Assembly: GCA_944548615.1 (NCBI GenBank)
Contig: OX155961.1
Span: 13,412,804-13,476,803 of the forward strand
Source of the DNA: Micropterix aruncella
Taxonomy: Eukaryota > Arthropoda > Insecta > Lepidoptera > Micropterigidae
Length of the DNA: 64,000 bases
Reading direction: 5' to 3'
Position 1 is the first letter of the stretch; every line of letters begins with the position of its first letter. Made by a program: the position numbers and the translations under genes. Below the pieces are notes generated by a model. It was not told where the DNA came from. It searched no databases and worked only from the letters and a program-made list of their open reading frames with translations. Shown here one piece after another: positions 22,795-34,751 of this stretch.

Positions 22795-23160
22795 CCCGGT
22801 ACATCTGTGCGCCGCGTAATGGGGGCTATAACTGCATACATATTACGCGAGACTGTTCATAAAAATAGATTGCATCTCTGGCTAGGGCTCGCGATAATGT
22901 GCCGCCTTGGCAGTATTTTCCCCATTTCAGCCTCCCGGTCGTTTGCCGCGCCGCGCCGCCATAGAACTGCCAATATTGTGACCCCTTCGCCCGCCGCCCG
23001 CCGGCTCAACACCCCTGCCCCCGCCCTTTGTCGGAACCGGGACTTGCGTCGCGCGTTGCACTGCCTGCTTGATCAGACAGGCGACGACAACCTTTTCGCT
23101 GTAAGCGTTACAATTTGCTCACAGCTTTTTTATTTATTTCATAGTAGCTGACTTTCTGTA
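22795..23160. other. GC-rich island, function unknown
   Basis: About 250 bp (22,890-23,100) are strongly CpG-rich ('cgcgccgcgccgcc', 'cgcccgccgcccgccgg') in an AT-rich window. It could be a promoter-like island or a GC-rich TE fragment. The 114-codon ORF across it has no known domain. Confidence 0.4.
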
Positions 23161-23227
23161 GAGCACCCAAGAGTGAAAATATTCTTTTGTCCGTGTCACT
23201 TAACGTTAATTAACTTGCAATCTTCGG

Positions 23228-24345
23228 ATATAAGTTATCCGTTTCAAAAATTTGCAAACCATTTTCCAGCCACTTGCTAGTATTCAATTGAGTTGAAAAG
23301 GCATACGTATGTAAGTTTGGTGACAATGCAATATTATGGTACCATCGAGCTGATTTGACGACGGAGCCGGGATGTACGGACTGGAACTACTGATGGCAAA
23401 TGGTAAGACAACTAGAGTTGTCAACTACAGCGCCGTCACCTCAGGAAGTTTTAACGATTAGTCGTTCTGTCTCTCTGAAGTGAGCACACAGAAGACTTGG
23501 ACAAAAACAGTCTACCATCAAGCTCCGCCACAAGCCCGTATAAGGCCAACGCCTTAATCGCGAGATAGCCAGGAGTGCTGCCCAGCGGGCTTACACTCAC
23601 GCCCTTACTTCTAATTGCGACCAGATTACTCCAGTCTCTCGATTGGTCTCCCTTACGAAGCGGTGAAACGGTGTATACCGAATCTATCGCAGAACACGGC
23701 ATCCTTTGCCCGGCTGTTCACCCAGGATCGGGTAGCCGATGGTCGTTTCAAGAGCAGTCGCCGTAAGGTCCGTAACCACTCCCACTCAATAGGAAACAGT
23801 ACTGCTTCCAGACTCCCCCGACTGTTAGTCAGAGTGCGCAATCGATTGCCAATGCCGCACGGAACGCAGACCGTCCAGGGAGCTAAGGGACCCTTGCTGA
23901 GTTGGCCACGAAGACCCATTCTGTTCAGGGTTGGTCACACTCACGGGTCAACACCCATCCGACGGCCTCCACGCATGAAGTGCGAGCCTGGGTAGGACTC
24001 TGGCCTTATGGTTAGTTTCCCATAGGAATCAATCTTCTGGCGCTCATGGCAAATGGTAAGACAGTCAATTTCGGCTAGTATGTTTTGTTACATGTATGTG
24101 CTAAGATAGTCGAGTTTGGGATCATTTGTTTAGTTGTCTTGAGTACTTTCCATTACACATGATGGCGAGGGTCTGAAGCTAGAGCCCGGAGAATGCCACT
24201 GGAACTCCCTGATGGAATGTGCTAAGATAGTCGAGTTTGGGCTCGTTTTTTGTTGTTGTTATCATGAGTACTTTCGATTTCACATGATGACGTGGCTCTG
24301 AAGATAGAGCTTGCCACTGGAACTCCCGGGTGGCAAGTAAAGCTT
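23228..24345 (+). repeat. Interspersed repeat W, interrupted by retroposon R
   Basis: 23,228-23,410 and 24,046-24,345 match the continuous repeat at 58,960-59,340. Landmarks are 'tgacaatgcaatattatgg', 'ggaactccctgatgg' and 'gctaagatagtcgagtttgg'. Part of it is duplicated in tandem here (about 24,105-24,225 and 24,226-24,335). A family R retroposon was inserted into it. Confidence 0.7.
23411..24045 (-). mobile_element. Retroposon family R, copy 2, 18-bp target duplication, inverted 5' end
   Basis: The 635-bp insert lies between perfect copies of ATGGCAAATGGTAAGACA at 23,393-23,410 and 24,046-24,063. The empty site is visible in the related repeat at 59,120-59,150. From 23,411 to about 23,880 it aligns with the other copies. 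The last ~165 bp ('agctaagggacc' to 'ctggcgctc') align with the same family but in the opposite orientation. The TTCG stem-loop is lost by a small deletion near 23,432. Confidence 0.8.
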
Positions 24346-24817
24346 GTTTTTAAAAATCCTTATTTTATTTTAATTTATTCACAAAACGTTATAGCAAGTG
24401 GATTTTTCTTGCAATAATTATATGTACACCTAGTATTTTTTACATTACATACTTTTCAATAGATTAAAACCACGATACACCTTTAATAAATTGCTACAAA
24501 AAGGCATTTTACCCAAAAATAGTACGCACATGTATTTATTTTTAAGGTAACTTTGCCCATCTGCTGTATCTCGCTTATTATCAACTTTGTGTCGTTCACC
24601 ATAAGGGCTACGATAAATATTTAGGCAAAGATACTCAAACTTATACATAAAATTATTAAAACCTACTTCTTAGCTACAGAAATCTAGCGGGCGAAGTTAT
24701 CAAGCGAACCATTAGGTAATCGTATGTGGGGTGACAATTACAGTGTTGCCACTATATTTTAAAATAAGTTTTTTTAAATAATTTACTTCCAAATAATATT
24801 ATTAAAATAAAAATCAT

Positions 24818-24919
24818 CGACTGTTCAAGAAAACATTAAAAGAATACCTTAACCTAAACCCATTAAATCAAATGGACGAATACGTACAATTCAAGAAACT
24901 ATTATATAATACCATATAA
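24818..24919 (+). pseudogene. Likely LINE C-terminal tail
   Basis: The frame 'RLFKKTLKEYLNLNPLNQMD' continues to '..FKKLLYNTI' and a stop. The 'FKK-LK-YL' pattern is usual for the last residues of jockey/CR1-type LINE ORF2. Very short; the assignment is tentative. Confidence 0.4.
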
Positions 24920-26704
24920 ACGGTCATGTTATAAATTTAGCGTGGGTATTGACAAGTAATAATTTGTATTTATGTAATTACCGATTTGTATTCACATTAT
25001 AATTATTCATAATTTAAGGCGTCATGAGACCTCAGAAAAATATCCGAAATGGGCGGACACGCGAAGAAATAGGCGTAGTCAATTTTCTAGGGTTTGACCA
25101 ATAGAAATCCAGCGTTGACGAAGCATCAGGCACAGATTTCACTTGCGCTCGCGTTGACGACCAGGCGCATACTAAACGTTTGATAGCAGCGCTAGCACAA
25201 AATAATTGTCTTTGCGCAGTGGTCTTATAAGGGTGTTAATGGTGAAGCATATTTAGCGTAACCCTCAGAGCGCTGTCAGGTTTTAATTAATTAGAATTAA
25301 TTTAGGGCCTACATAAAAATTGTGACTAAGCGCGACGCTAGAGATTTAACCAGTCAATAGAACTAAATTAAAATAAAACACTCTCACCGCTTACATTGTA
25401 GGAGTAATCGCGCCTGAGAGTTTTTGAAATCAGTTTAAAGCCTTAATGTCCAAGGCAATGAGCAACTTTTTTGGGTCTAAATTGTAAATTGGTACCGTTT
25501 CGAGGGATTCGCTCATAAACTTTTTTAAATTGATGCTTATATTTATTAAGATTATATTAAAAGATTGATAAAACTATAGTTCGTCAGATATGGTCGTTTC
25601 CAGGTATTATGTTACCTTAATTAGGTACTGGATGATTTTATAACTTGTTTCGGAATTCCACCTTTCTGCAGCCACGATCACATAATAAACTTAGCAATTG
25701 TAGCGAAATCAGAGGAAAGCGTGTATTCACTTGTCATTTCATCTTCTCACTAACCCTTGCCGCGGCTGTTTACACAAGTTAGCAAGCGACAAGTGCTGAG
25801 TAATTTGTGGTGGGGTAAGTCACTTGTTGCTTAGTAAATAGGATCGGATTCTATTCACTAGCACTGCCAGTTTCACTAATACTAAGCCCTAGCATGCTGA
25901 ATCAGCATGTTTACACGAAAGATATTAGTTCAAGTGACAAGTACTTGTCATTAGCTATTAATCCCGTGTAAACCTAGCATAAGCCACATTAGCTCAGTAA
26001 TTAAAATCACACGCAAACATGCACTAACAGGACAAACGACATATATTATATTTTTCTAAGCATGTATTTTTCTAAGCTCACATCAGTCTCTCTGACATGA
26101 GCGTATGATCATATAAATAAATGCGATATTACCGGCTCGCAGCTCGCCTGTTTTCGCCATCACCTAATTATCTACATCCATTTTCTGAGGAGGGGTGTCG
26201 TAATGAGATTTGAGATATTACTGCGATTCTGGCAGGTTCGCCGCCAAAATTGGATCCTGCGGCTGTACCGCGAAACATTTATTATCATTTTGGTAATAAG
26301 CGACGTAGCTATGCGGGTTCTTGCTTTCATAATCAAAATAAATGCCCAGACGAAAGAACTCATATTATTATTGGAATTGCCGTCATTTATTATGAGGTGA
26401 GGATAATTAGGTATAAGATGGAACGAAGCGTGCTTGTTAAAGTATTTATTTTTTGTATTAAAATAATGCCTCGATGACATATTCTTACGACTCTGAATTG
26501 TTTTTTGGAAAAACAACTAAGTAAAGAAAACGCATAATTAAGATATTAATAAACCCTTTTTTCTGTAAAGTGATTAACTTTTTACTTATATTGAAATCTA
26601 TGAATGTATGAATATAATATGAATATGTATGAATATAATGAAATTTAAATCAAAAAATGTATGAAAAATGTATATTTAGCAAGTAAATATATTAAAAAGA
26701 ATGA
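24920..26704. other. No gene recognised; 'gtttacac' repeats at 25,765-25,970
   Basis: ORFs at 26,172-26,516 overlap each other on both strands and show no known domain. Around 25,765-25,970, 'ctgtttacacaagt', 'catgtttacacgaaag' and 'ccgtgtaaacctagc' form imperfect inverted copies, probably an old MITE. Confidence 0.4.
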
Positions 26705-27106
26705 AAAACACCACTGTTGTTACAGAAAGTGAACTATTTTATTTATTATTGATTTCATTACGATTTTTTTATAAAATATTTATAGTTTATGTATTTATCC
26801 ATATAGATAGATGTATATTTCCAGAATTTACTCAATCAGACCTTTCATTTAACACTAAACACAATATATTTATCTTAATTTATTGACATTTGAACATTTT
26901 GGACATGTAGACAACTACTTGCTTGATATTTAAACATTTAAGGTGCCCTAGGATACTCGGGATGACATAACGGTTCTAACAATATCACACGCTTCTAAAT
27001 CTGTTGGAGCGTTTAGAAGTTATGGTGGAATAATGAAACGGAAAACATGCGTATGTCGTTGAACCCTGTACACATTACACGCCTGTTTTGTTGGGCAGTC
27101 GTGTAA
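26705..27106 (+). mobile_element. Short TIR element (family A), copy 2
   Basis: The left end 'aacaccactgttgttacag' and the right end 'ttgggcagtcgtgt' are degenerate inverted repeats. It aligns along its whole length with 1,301-1,677. Confidence 0.7.
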
Positions 27107-27639
27107 TAATTAAAATTAATTATCCCTATTATCTACGCAGTTTTGCTATTTTAACCATCTGCTCTCATCTCATCGTCTAGTAAAACTCTCGTGGTACAGA
27201 ATCTATGAAATTTTTGAGCTCTGTGTAATCTATGAATTATCATATCTATAAAAGATGTCAATATATCTATTATTATTAGTGTTTAAAATCTTTAATGGGC
27301 AGTAAATATCTTGTGTATTTTTCAAATATTTACATAATATTACTTCTTACTTATCTCTACTAATAAACCTTATTTTTTTCAATTTTCAGCTCGCAATCAA
27401 AAATAAGTCGTAAACCGCACATCTAGGTACAGGCATAAGCCTAGTTAGATGTGTGACGTGCATTGGGTTGCACGCGATTGGGATAAATCAATTTGTTGCT
27501 TTATTTTAATTTAGAAGTCATTATTTATTCCTAGTGTAGTGTTCGTTGATATATAATATGTGATAAATGTAAATATAATATATGAAATAAATAAATAAAT
27601 AAAATCAGTAAATGATTTAAAGGCGTTTTTGGTTGCCTT
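27107..27639. other. Nothing recognised
   Basis: AT-rich, with short palindromic motifs ('acatctaggtacaggc...gcctagttagatgtgt' at 27,418-27,456). Confidence 0.4.
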
Positions 27640-27990
27640 TTCGAAAATTCACCTGACCGTCTCTTCGAAAGTAACCTCGATTTCTGAAAAGTGGAAATCT
27701 GTTAGAGCAAGGTTGTCCACTACGATGTGTGACGAAGAGCCTCAAACACACCCCTGCAACTTTTTAACTGTCTGTTGTAGAGTGTGTGGTTGGGGATTGT
27801 CCTTCAGAAACACTTACGAATATCGATTGACTATGCTCGATTGTTTAATTACGAGCTTCTCCGTAATTCTTTGCGGTTCTTCACAGTACATCTTTGCTTA
27901 AACTGTTGTGCCGGACAGCAAGAAGCTGGAATGAATAGCGCCGGAACGCGACCTCATCGACCTCATGATTTTTTAACTTTTTCATGATTC
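27640..27990 (-). pseudogene. mariner-family transposase relic 2
   Basis: The minus strand reads 'FLKDNPQPHTLQQTVKKLQG', then, after a stop, 'VVDNLALTDFHFSEIE'. These match the second (L-x-DN-x-x-PH) and third (D-L-A-x-x-D-x-H) catalytic Asp regions of mariner transposases at the expected spacing. Several stops and frame problems mean it is dead. The upstream and downstream parts are too decayed to follow. Confidence 0.55.
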
Positions 27991-28879
27991 CACGCACGAA
28001 AATATGTGACTAATAGCGAACGATAGCAATATAAATGAATGCAGTTTTATTGTCAATTTTATTTTACTCTAGTTATCTCTATTTTACGTGGTTTTCATTG
28101 TCTATTGATTTCAATTTATTCTTATTATTCTACTATGTTATTTTTTAGGTAATGATTTTGCTTCTGCTTTTGTTTTTATCGATATAAATCATATTTTTTA
28201 GGATCATCGTTAAATTTTAATAAATTACTAATTTTCATACCTTTTAAAGTGCCACTAGTGTAATCTACTTAATTGACGAATTTATTTTTGTAATTTAATA
28301 ATATAATTCGTTACGTAATTAATTATGTACTTTTATTGTATTTTTTTGAAATAAATTAAACTGTGAAAAAACAGTGACTATTTTATAACAGGGTATAAAA
28401 TTGCTTTGAATTATAATTTATTTGAGTTTGCAATTTTACCTCAAACCGAACTTATCTGAGTTTAAAATAACTATTGCAAAAAACGACAATTACACGATTA
28501 ATGACCTAATAAAGTATTCTTCATTGTGTTTCCAAACAACTATTCGAATAATTGGCTAATTAAAAGCAACAAGAGTTAAAATAAAACGTATTATAAAAAC
28601 GCTTGTCTCTATCATGTACTCTCCCAATCCAAACATTTTCTTTTTGAACTATTAAGTTCCCACGGTCCCGTACTTCCTTCCTATAAAATTCCTTGTTATA
28701 ATACTGATTTCTACTCTTACTCTTTCTGTGTCCATGGTTCAAGACTTCGAAGCGATCTCCCAGCAAATATACTAAACTCGACTTCCTTATAATCATTCAA
28801 GACTCGCCTCAAAAGGTACTACTTTTCTGACCTTTTCCGAGAGTATAGAGTGTTGAGTGTGAGAAAAATGTTTGTGCTG
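27991..28879. other. Nothing recognised
   Basis: AT-rich. A 78-codon minus-strand ORF (28,560-28,796) has a basic, motif-free sequence. Confidence 0.35.
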
Positions 28880-29535
28880 GTAACTCTCACTAAATTCCAG
28901 AGTGAGTTAGGAGAACAGAAAAAAAGCCAGCAATCTCGTGTAACAAGAAGATCGAAACAAACAAATTTTGCAATACCACTCAGGAGATCCGCTTTTGGCC
29001 TATCCAGTTTCTCTTATCTTGCCCCCAAAATTTATAATTGCCTACCACCAACCATTAAAGACATTAAATTTTCATATAAATTTAAAAATAGTTTGAGTGC
29101 CTACCTCTTAAATTGTACAAACGCAGATAATGAACACCTTATTTAATAATTGAATCTTTATAATAAAAACATAATAGTATGTGTAGTAATATAAATTGAT
29201 GATTTCTAAATGTAATTTTATTTTAATTTTTGTGAATTTATTTTGTATATTATTAATACATATTAATACTTATATATTTTATAAATTAATTTTGATCATG
29301 TTTTAAAATAAAATAATATTGACAATTTTCATGACATTTTCTTACGAATTTTTATTAGGTAATTAAGATATTTCTGTTACATTAAGTATGATTTTGTTTA
29401 TTTATATAAATATAATATTATAGATTTCTTAGGATAATTAAAATAGATTGTCTACCTTGGAACAGGCGGCAGCCTAGTTAGGTTAAGACTTTTGTATATT
29501 GAATGTACTCATAATTTGAACTCAATAAATAATTT
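28880..29535 (+). pseudogene. jockey/CR1-type LINE 3' end
   Basis: Frame from about 28,900: 'SRVTRRSKQTNFAIPLRRS', 'FSYLAPKIYNCLPPTIKD', 'FKNSLSAYLLNC', stop near 29,146. This is the conserved ORF2 C-terminus (R-P-R-T ... F-Y-P-xx-N-LP-I ... FK-L-YLL). About 390 bp of AT-rich 3' UTR follow, ending in 'actcaataaataatttg'. It is 5' truncated upstream of about 28,880. Confidence 0.7.
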
Positions 29536-30615
29536 GAAATTTTAAAATTTTCTAAGAAGTAACCTTTAAAGAAAGGGTAGAACTCCTTTCTCTCACCTTC
29601 CTCTTTCAATTTCCTCTCCTCTAGCATTCTTAGTTATAAACTCTTAGTTTGAAATTGTTTAATAATCTATTTCCACAACGAGCGCATATACCGTTGCTCT
29701 GTGATTAGGTTATTTGCAAGATATTTCCATGTGGCAATTAGCTCGCGAATATTATTAAAGATATACATATTTGAAAAAGTTTTCTTATATACCCCAGTCT
29801 CCTTCCCTTCCCTTCTAGTGTTCCTTTCCCGACATGCAAAATTACTTAGTCTTTTTTCCCAAATAGGAAGTTTCTTCGGCATCATTATTTTTTCCACTCG
29901 CTCGCTTTTAACAACTCAACCCCGCCGTAAGTGGTGGGAGACCCTCTCAACTTCTCATTCTTTTTGTTGGCCACAGTCGAGTCGACCGACTAGGTGTGGC
30001 CGGCAAGTCGCATATCTTCAATATGTGCTCGGATAGCGGCGGCCATTATCGTCGCTCGGGTAATTTTCTGACCTTCTCGACGGCCTCTCCACTCCACCCC
30101 CTCATTATTTCCACACACCGAGTCCCTGCACTCGGTCTTCCCTTTTATTGTCTCGCCGTGTTGTTGTTTTCCCCCAGTCTCCCAGATCCCCGTGAACACA
30201 CGCGTCGTTTTTGTTATATGGGAACCGTCACATCGTTTCATGCGATTTATTACACAGGCTGTCGCTTCTCATTTGGTACAAAGAAAACCATCAATGGAGG
30301 GTCCTCTGGGCTATCCGAAAAACCTCCATGTACGAGTATGACCAAGGTCAGCGCAAGGTGGATGTCGATAATGCTCACGTCGCGACGCGGCGACGCGTCG
30401 CCGCCAAATCAACGACGCGTGCGTTTTTAAACGTATGTAACAAAGATCAAGATGGAATATTGGGTCGGCATTTTATGATCATTTTGTGATCGGCCTTCGT
30501 TCCGGATTGATTATGTTTATGGCTTCAGTGGACTCAAAACGTCTTTCACTAAATGATAATTTAAGTGTGGGAACAGAGACAAAGCACGTGATGTATTATT
30601 TGGTTAATTCGACGC
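29536..30615. other. No gene recognised; GC-richer, CpG-containing stretch 29,930-30,420
   Basis: Composition rises above the surroundings, with 'gatagcggcggccattatcg' near 30,032 and 'gcgacgcggcgacgcgtcgc' near 30,381. It resembles a promoter/5'-region composition and precedes the ORF at 30,616, but I see no definite core promoter. Confidence 0.35.
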
Positions 30616-30870
30616 ATGGCGGAAGACATTCGTCAAAAAGTAGCTTCTCTTAGAATGAAATTGAAAGCTAAGCGAGCTACGCCACGAGCTACTTCCGCCG
30701 ACGCAGATGCTCAAACGTTAGAAACATTGGCCAACCTTCGCCCGCGCGTAACACTAACTAAAGGCTTTCGCCGAGATGTATCCTTCTGCTCACTTCCCTT
30801 GCACTCTACCCCCGCAACCCCTTGTTGCTCGATAGTGTGCCTACTGTTCTCTCGGTATACTGTAGTGTAA
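30616..30870 (+). CDS. Hypothetical 84-codon ORF, possible exon
   Basis: ATG in good context (gcATGG). It opens 'MAEDIRQKVASLRMKLKAKR', a basic and helical-looking N-terminus, then Ala/Thr/Asp-rich residues. The codon pattern for the first ~55 residues looks coding-like. The 3' end runs into the retroposon at 30,868, so the true end is lost. No family is recognised. It could be a 5' exon, a TE gag fragment or chance. Confidence 0.25.
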   Translation: MAEDIRQKVASLRMKLKAKRATPRATSADADAQTLETLANLRPRVTLTKGFRRDVSFCSLPLHSTPATPCCSIVCLLFSRYTVV

Positions 30871-31600
30871 GTAGAGCGGTGTCGACTACAGCGGGCGAAC
30901 CCGTCACCCCGGGCTGGTATAACGATATGTAATCTTTCTTTCAGCCGTGGGATGAGCGTAAGAAGACTTAGAGACAAGAGAATCTACTATCTAGCTCGCC
31001 AGCATCCCGTTAGAGACCGACGCCTTACGGCGAGGCACCGGGAACGGTACCCAGCGGGCAGCTTTTCCCCCTAACTACCAGTTTTGGTAGGATATCTCCG
31101 TTTGGAATTAACTTTCAGGATACCTCCGTCCTCCCGACTGGTTACGGGTCCGAAGTCGTTTACGCGACCTCTACCTGATGTATTACAGCGATAATTCAAT
31201 TAGAATTTATCGCGGACGTAGGCGTTCTTTGCCCGTAGTGCCACACGGGATCGAGTGGCCCAAAGTCATTTCAAGAGTTGCATGACAACAGGTCAACATC
31301 CACCCCCGTTGCTTAGGAGATAGTGTATTTCCATAGTCTCCTGACTCCTTCAGGAGTTAGTCAGAATGCACAACCGATTGGCTTCGCCGAATGGTGCGCA
31401 AACCGTCCAGTGGCGCCGGAATGCAATCCCGCCGGGAGAAACCGGTCCACCAGCTATGAGGCCTGAGACGCGAGAGTCTTACCCGGGGTAGACTTCCACA
31501 CGAGGAGGCTTCTGAATAGGAGCTGAATCGTGAGTTGAGCCGATCCGAGAACAAAGTGGATGTGGCCCAAGCTGCACGAGACCGTTTATCACCACTGTGG
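30868..31600 (-). mobile_element. Retroposon family R, copy 3
   Basis: It aligns with 7,861-8,550 over almost all of its length: 'ctaccagttttggtaggata', 'ggtcaacatccacccccg', 'ggtgcgcaaaccgtccagt', 'gatccgagaacaaagtgga'. The stem-loop is present as 'gcgggcgaacccgt'. A probable target duplication is ACTGTAGTGT before the element (about 30,859) versus ACTGTGGTGT near 31,593, with one mismatch; the boundary is less certain than in copies 1, 2 and 4. Confidence 0.7.
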
Positions 31601-31914
31601 TGTCAGTGTTCAATTATCGGGTGACGTTATATTGTGGCGCAATATGCAATAACTGTCTGTTTTCGAATTGGCGTGAACGTCACGCAAAAACACTCAGACA
31701 GGGGAGAGCGTACTATATAAACACAATAACCTTTATTTATGAAAAGTATGAAGAAGCGTAAATCTATGATTAACGCATAAATCTCATGAATAAATTCCAA
31801 ACCCTCCCACTTAATTCAACTTCCATCAATTTACAGTTTTGACAGTTTCATGACACCGACTCTGCTTATGCAGATTATATAATTTCACACATCTGACAAC
31901 CTGACAATACCTGA

Positions 31915-33031
31915 AAACACGTCTTTCGTTACAGAAAGTAATTTTTTTTCATTACCGTTTTTTAATTAAATATTTGTGGTTTATGTATTTATCCATGGGA
32001 AAGTACTCAATCAAACCTATCATTTGATACTAAGCACGACATGTTCATGTTAATTTATTGACATTTGGACATTTAGTTAACTACTTACTTGATATTTGGA
32101 CAGTTAAGGTACGCTATGACCAGTGGCGTGCCCATGGTTGGTGTCTGGGGCAAGCCCGACATACCTTTTTGTGTTTTTTTATGCTTTTATAGTAATAAAA
32201 AGCCTTTTTACTCTTCAAACTTCAGTTTGAAATTTACTGCTTGTGTCGTAGATTCAAAAAATAAAGCACACTAAAGACATGCTTCTGCTTGACAGAATTT
32301 AACATATACTTATCAGCAGTCGCATACCTGCGGTGGCTTTAAGAAATGCACTTTCATTTGGTTGAGCGATTGAAATCAAAGTTAAGACAGAACTCACCAC
32401 AAGGGACAATTTACTCCATTGTTTATCAGGCAATAAAAACCACAAATAAATTTTAATTATACAAAAAAAAAATGCTGTCACTTGTTAAAAACAAACTTAC
32501 CTAAATACGGAACACGCTCGCATTCTACTTCATGATAACGCAAGCCTGACTTATTCGTAAATACAAAAGTCGTATAAATACATATATTGTTTTACGTAAT
32601 TGGCCACAGGTTAGAATGAGAGGACCACTGATTCTGAAAGCCCCGTTGCAAGCCCATGTGTGCGAGCGGGATGACTAGCCTAACTGAACTCGGTAAGATC
32701 GCAGCGAATTCTTACTCTGTCGATCACCTGTTTTGTCGCGTTGAGCGATCTTTGCCCGCTAGATAGCAATAGGCGCTCGCAAATTCATTTATTAGTTTAG
32801 CGGTCTTTTTAAGAAGATTTTTAAGAGATAAGGCAAGCCGGGCTTTTCGGCTTGTATAAAAGAAACGCTACTGCCCATAATACTCGGATCGACATAACGA
32901 TTCCAGCAATACCACAAACTTCTAAATCGATTAAAGCGTTTATAAGATATAGTGGAATAAAGAAATAGAAAACATACATACATAAATGAACCCTGAACTC
33001 ATTACACTGCCTTTTTATTGGGCAGTCGTGT
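31915..33031 (+). mobile_element. Short TIR element (family A), copy 3, split by an insertion
   Basis: 31,915-32,116 matches the left ~200 bp of copies 1 and 2. 32,871-33,031 matches the right ~160 bp, ending 'ttgggcagtcgtgt'. With the insert removed the length is about 363 bp, consistent with copy 1 (377 bp). Confidence 0.7.
32117..32864. mobile_element. 748-bp insertion of unknown class, 6-bp duplication ACGCTA
   Basis: Bounded by ACGCTA at 32,111-32,116 and 32,865-32,870; intact copies of the host element show that only one is expected. It begins 'tgaccagtggcgtgcccat' and ends 'cttgtataaaagaa'. There are no terminal inverted repeats and no recognisable domain. Confidence 0.6.
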
Positions 33032-33539
33032 AAAAAGTTGACGCTTAAATGTTCATAAACTTGCATGCAACTAGGCGGCATCAAAGTTGCACCAAAAATA
33101 AGGCATCCGTGTGTTTTTCGGCCTCCCACCGCAGTTCTCTGTGGGATGACAACGCGTTTGGTATTTCTGTTGGGGCGTTTTGGGAATATCGTATATACGC
33201 GTGCAAAATATTGCACGCGTATATGCCCCGTGGGCGGCCCTTTTTCTTTCTTCGTTCTTACGTAACTCGTAACAAGAAAATCAAACGAAAATATGAAGAA
33301 TTCCGCGGTTATTCAATTTAGAGACGAGAGTGTTATTTTGCTCTGATCTTCTGTTCATGAACATTAATATTCTAACAGAAGTAGCTGCTAAAAGTACCTA
33401 TACGAGCGCAGACATCGTTCTCTGCTAACAATACAAGATCGACATAGGTACCGCAATATATCGTGCCCAGGAGATATACTCGTACATCGTGTGGACAACA
33501 CCTTGACCTTGCTCCAAGATCATTGAATATTTTATGAAA
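33032..33539. other. Nothing recognised; palindrome at 33,187
   Basis: 'atatacgcgtgcaaaatatt' overlaps 'gcacgcgtatat', a near-perfect palindrome of about 30 bp at 33,192-33,222. Confidence 0.5.
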
Positions 33540-34115
33540 ACACTTTGATATTCAGGACTGACACAGGAGGTTCTTAAAAAATGTCTCCATCAGTGCATGT
33601 TTAGAAAAGAAAGAACGGAAATTGAACGTATCCTCAGAAATAATTTACACATTTTCACGAATATAATTATTTGGTATGAAAAGATCCACCTTGGCTAGTA
33701 AGCTAGGGTTATCAGTTTTACCACGAATTAGATTGAAAACATAGGACATGGTCAGTATTTCTCTTCTGGTACAGAGATAATTATAGCCAACCATGCTTGT
33801 GATAAATGCAGTCGGATACAAAAATGGATAATATCCGTACAGCTTGAAGTACAAAAATCTCAAAAAACACTTCTGTACCTTTTCCAGCATGAGGGTATAA
33901 GTATCTTCATGCGCATTCAAAATAGCTGCATTCGTTTCCATGCGACTTCTAACAATCGAGTTATACAACGTGCACATAACCCGAATATTATTGAAGTGCT
34001 TGGATTGCCGTATCACAAACCCTAGAAGCTTGAAAGAAATTGTAGATAGTGGTCCTGAAGATATAGAAGTTGAATTTCTGATATTAGTTAAAAAAGCTCC
34101 CACTCCCAACCGGTG
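33540..34115 (-). pseudogene. jockey/CR1-type LINE fragment, thumb/C-terminal region
   Basis: The 154-codon minus-strand frame reads 'FKLLGFVIRQSKHFNN', 'MCTLYNSIVRSRMET', 'LEKVQKCFLRFLYFKLYGY', 'TRREILTMSYVFNLIRG'. These are the conserved post-RT blocks (LGF-R-F-N, LYNSLVRS-LE, VQ-KFLR, R-D). It matches the equivalent region of the intact LINE at 51,355-52,974 only in pattern, so it is a different family. Truncated at the 5' end. Confidence 0.75.
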
Positions 34116-34466
34116 GAGTGCGAATATATAGGGGGCCGTGAAGATTGCCAGAAGCGATGTTTTTAATGACAGAATCCTGCGGAAACGCTATTTTTTTTTA
34201 AGTTGACTGCTGCGCTATTTACATTACTATGATTTTTAAATAGAAAGTTTAGTTAGATCATAAATGCAAAATGGCTGTATGGCACCCAGATCCCCCATCG
34301 TAGTAAGGCAAAATTTCGTGACTGATTAAAATGTGCTTCATTTGTACAATACATGTGTGGCAATGAAGGGTTAGTAACAAGTGGGGTTATAAAGGGTCAT
34401 AACAATGGGGTTAATTCAGTGTTTCTTCAATGACAAGGGGATTTTAAAAATCTGATAATCTTTAAG

Positions 34467-34751
34467 ATGTCGCAAACTAAAAAGTATGGAATCCTTTCTT
34501 TCAACAACGTTAAACCTTTCTGTCAAAATCTGTTTCTAAGACGTGTTAGGAATGTCATCAAAGCGGCATCAAAGCTGGATAACAGCGATTGCCTTATCGC
34601 CGAAACCTCGCGTGTACTCGTACAAGCTTTACGCGTTAAATTCATTTATATCATACCTTTAATGTCAAACAACCGCGATAGTTCTCGACTTAAGAGCCCT
34701 ATCACATATTTTTTCCAGAAAGGCAAGAAAAGTGGATTTTTGGCGTTCTAA
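34467..34751 (+). CDS. Hypothetical 94-codon ORF
   Basis: Starts 'MSQTKKYGILSFNNVKPFCQ', with an internal basic segment 'FLRRVRNVIKAASKL' and a lysine-rich end. ATG context aagATGTC is moderate. No family recognised; no splice sites are obvious. It may be spurious. Confidence 0.2.
   Translation: MSQTKKYGILSFNNVKPFCQNLFLRRVRNVIKAASKLDNSDCLIAETSRVLVQALRVKFIYIIPLMSNNRDSSRLKSPITYFFQKGKKSGFLAF

Noticed and set aside
23615..23995. 126-codon plus-strand ORF
   Set aside because: Lies across the inverted junction of retroposon copy 2; not conserved in other copies.
32121..32864. hAT-type ends for the 748-bp insertion because it starts near CAGTGGCGTG
   Set aside because: No inverted partner at the other end and the duplication is 6 bp, not 8.
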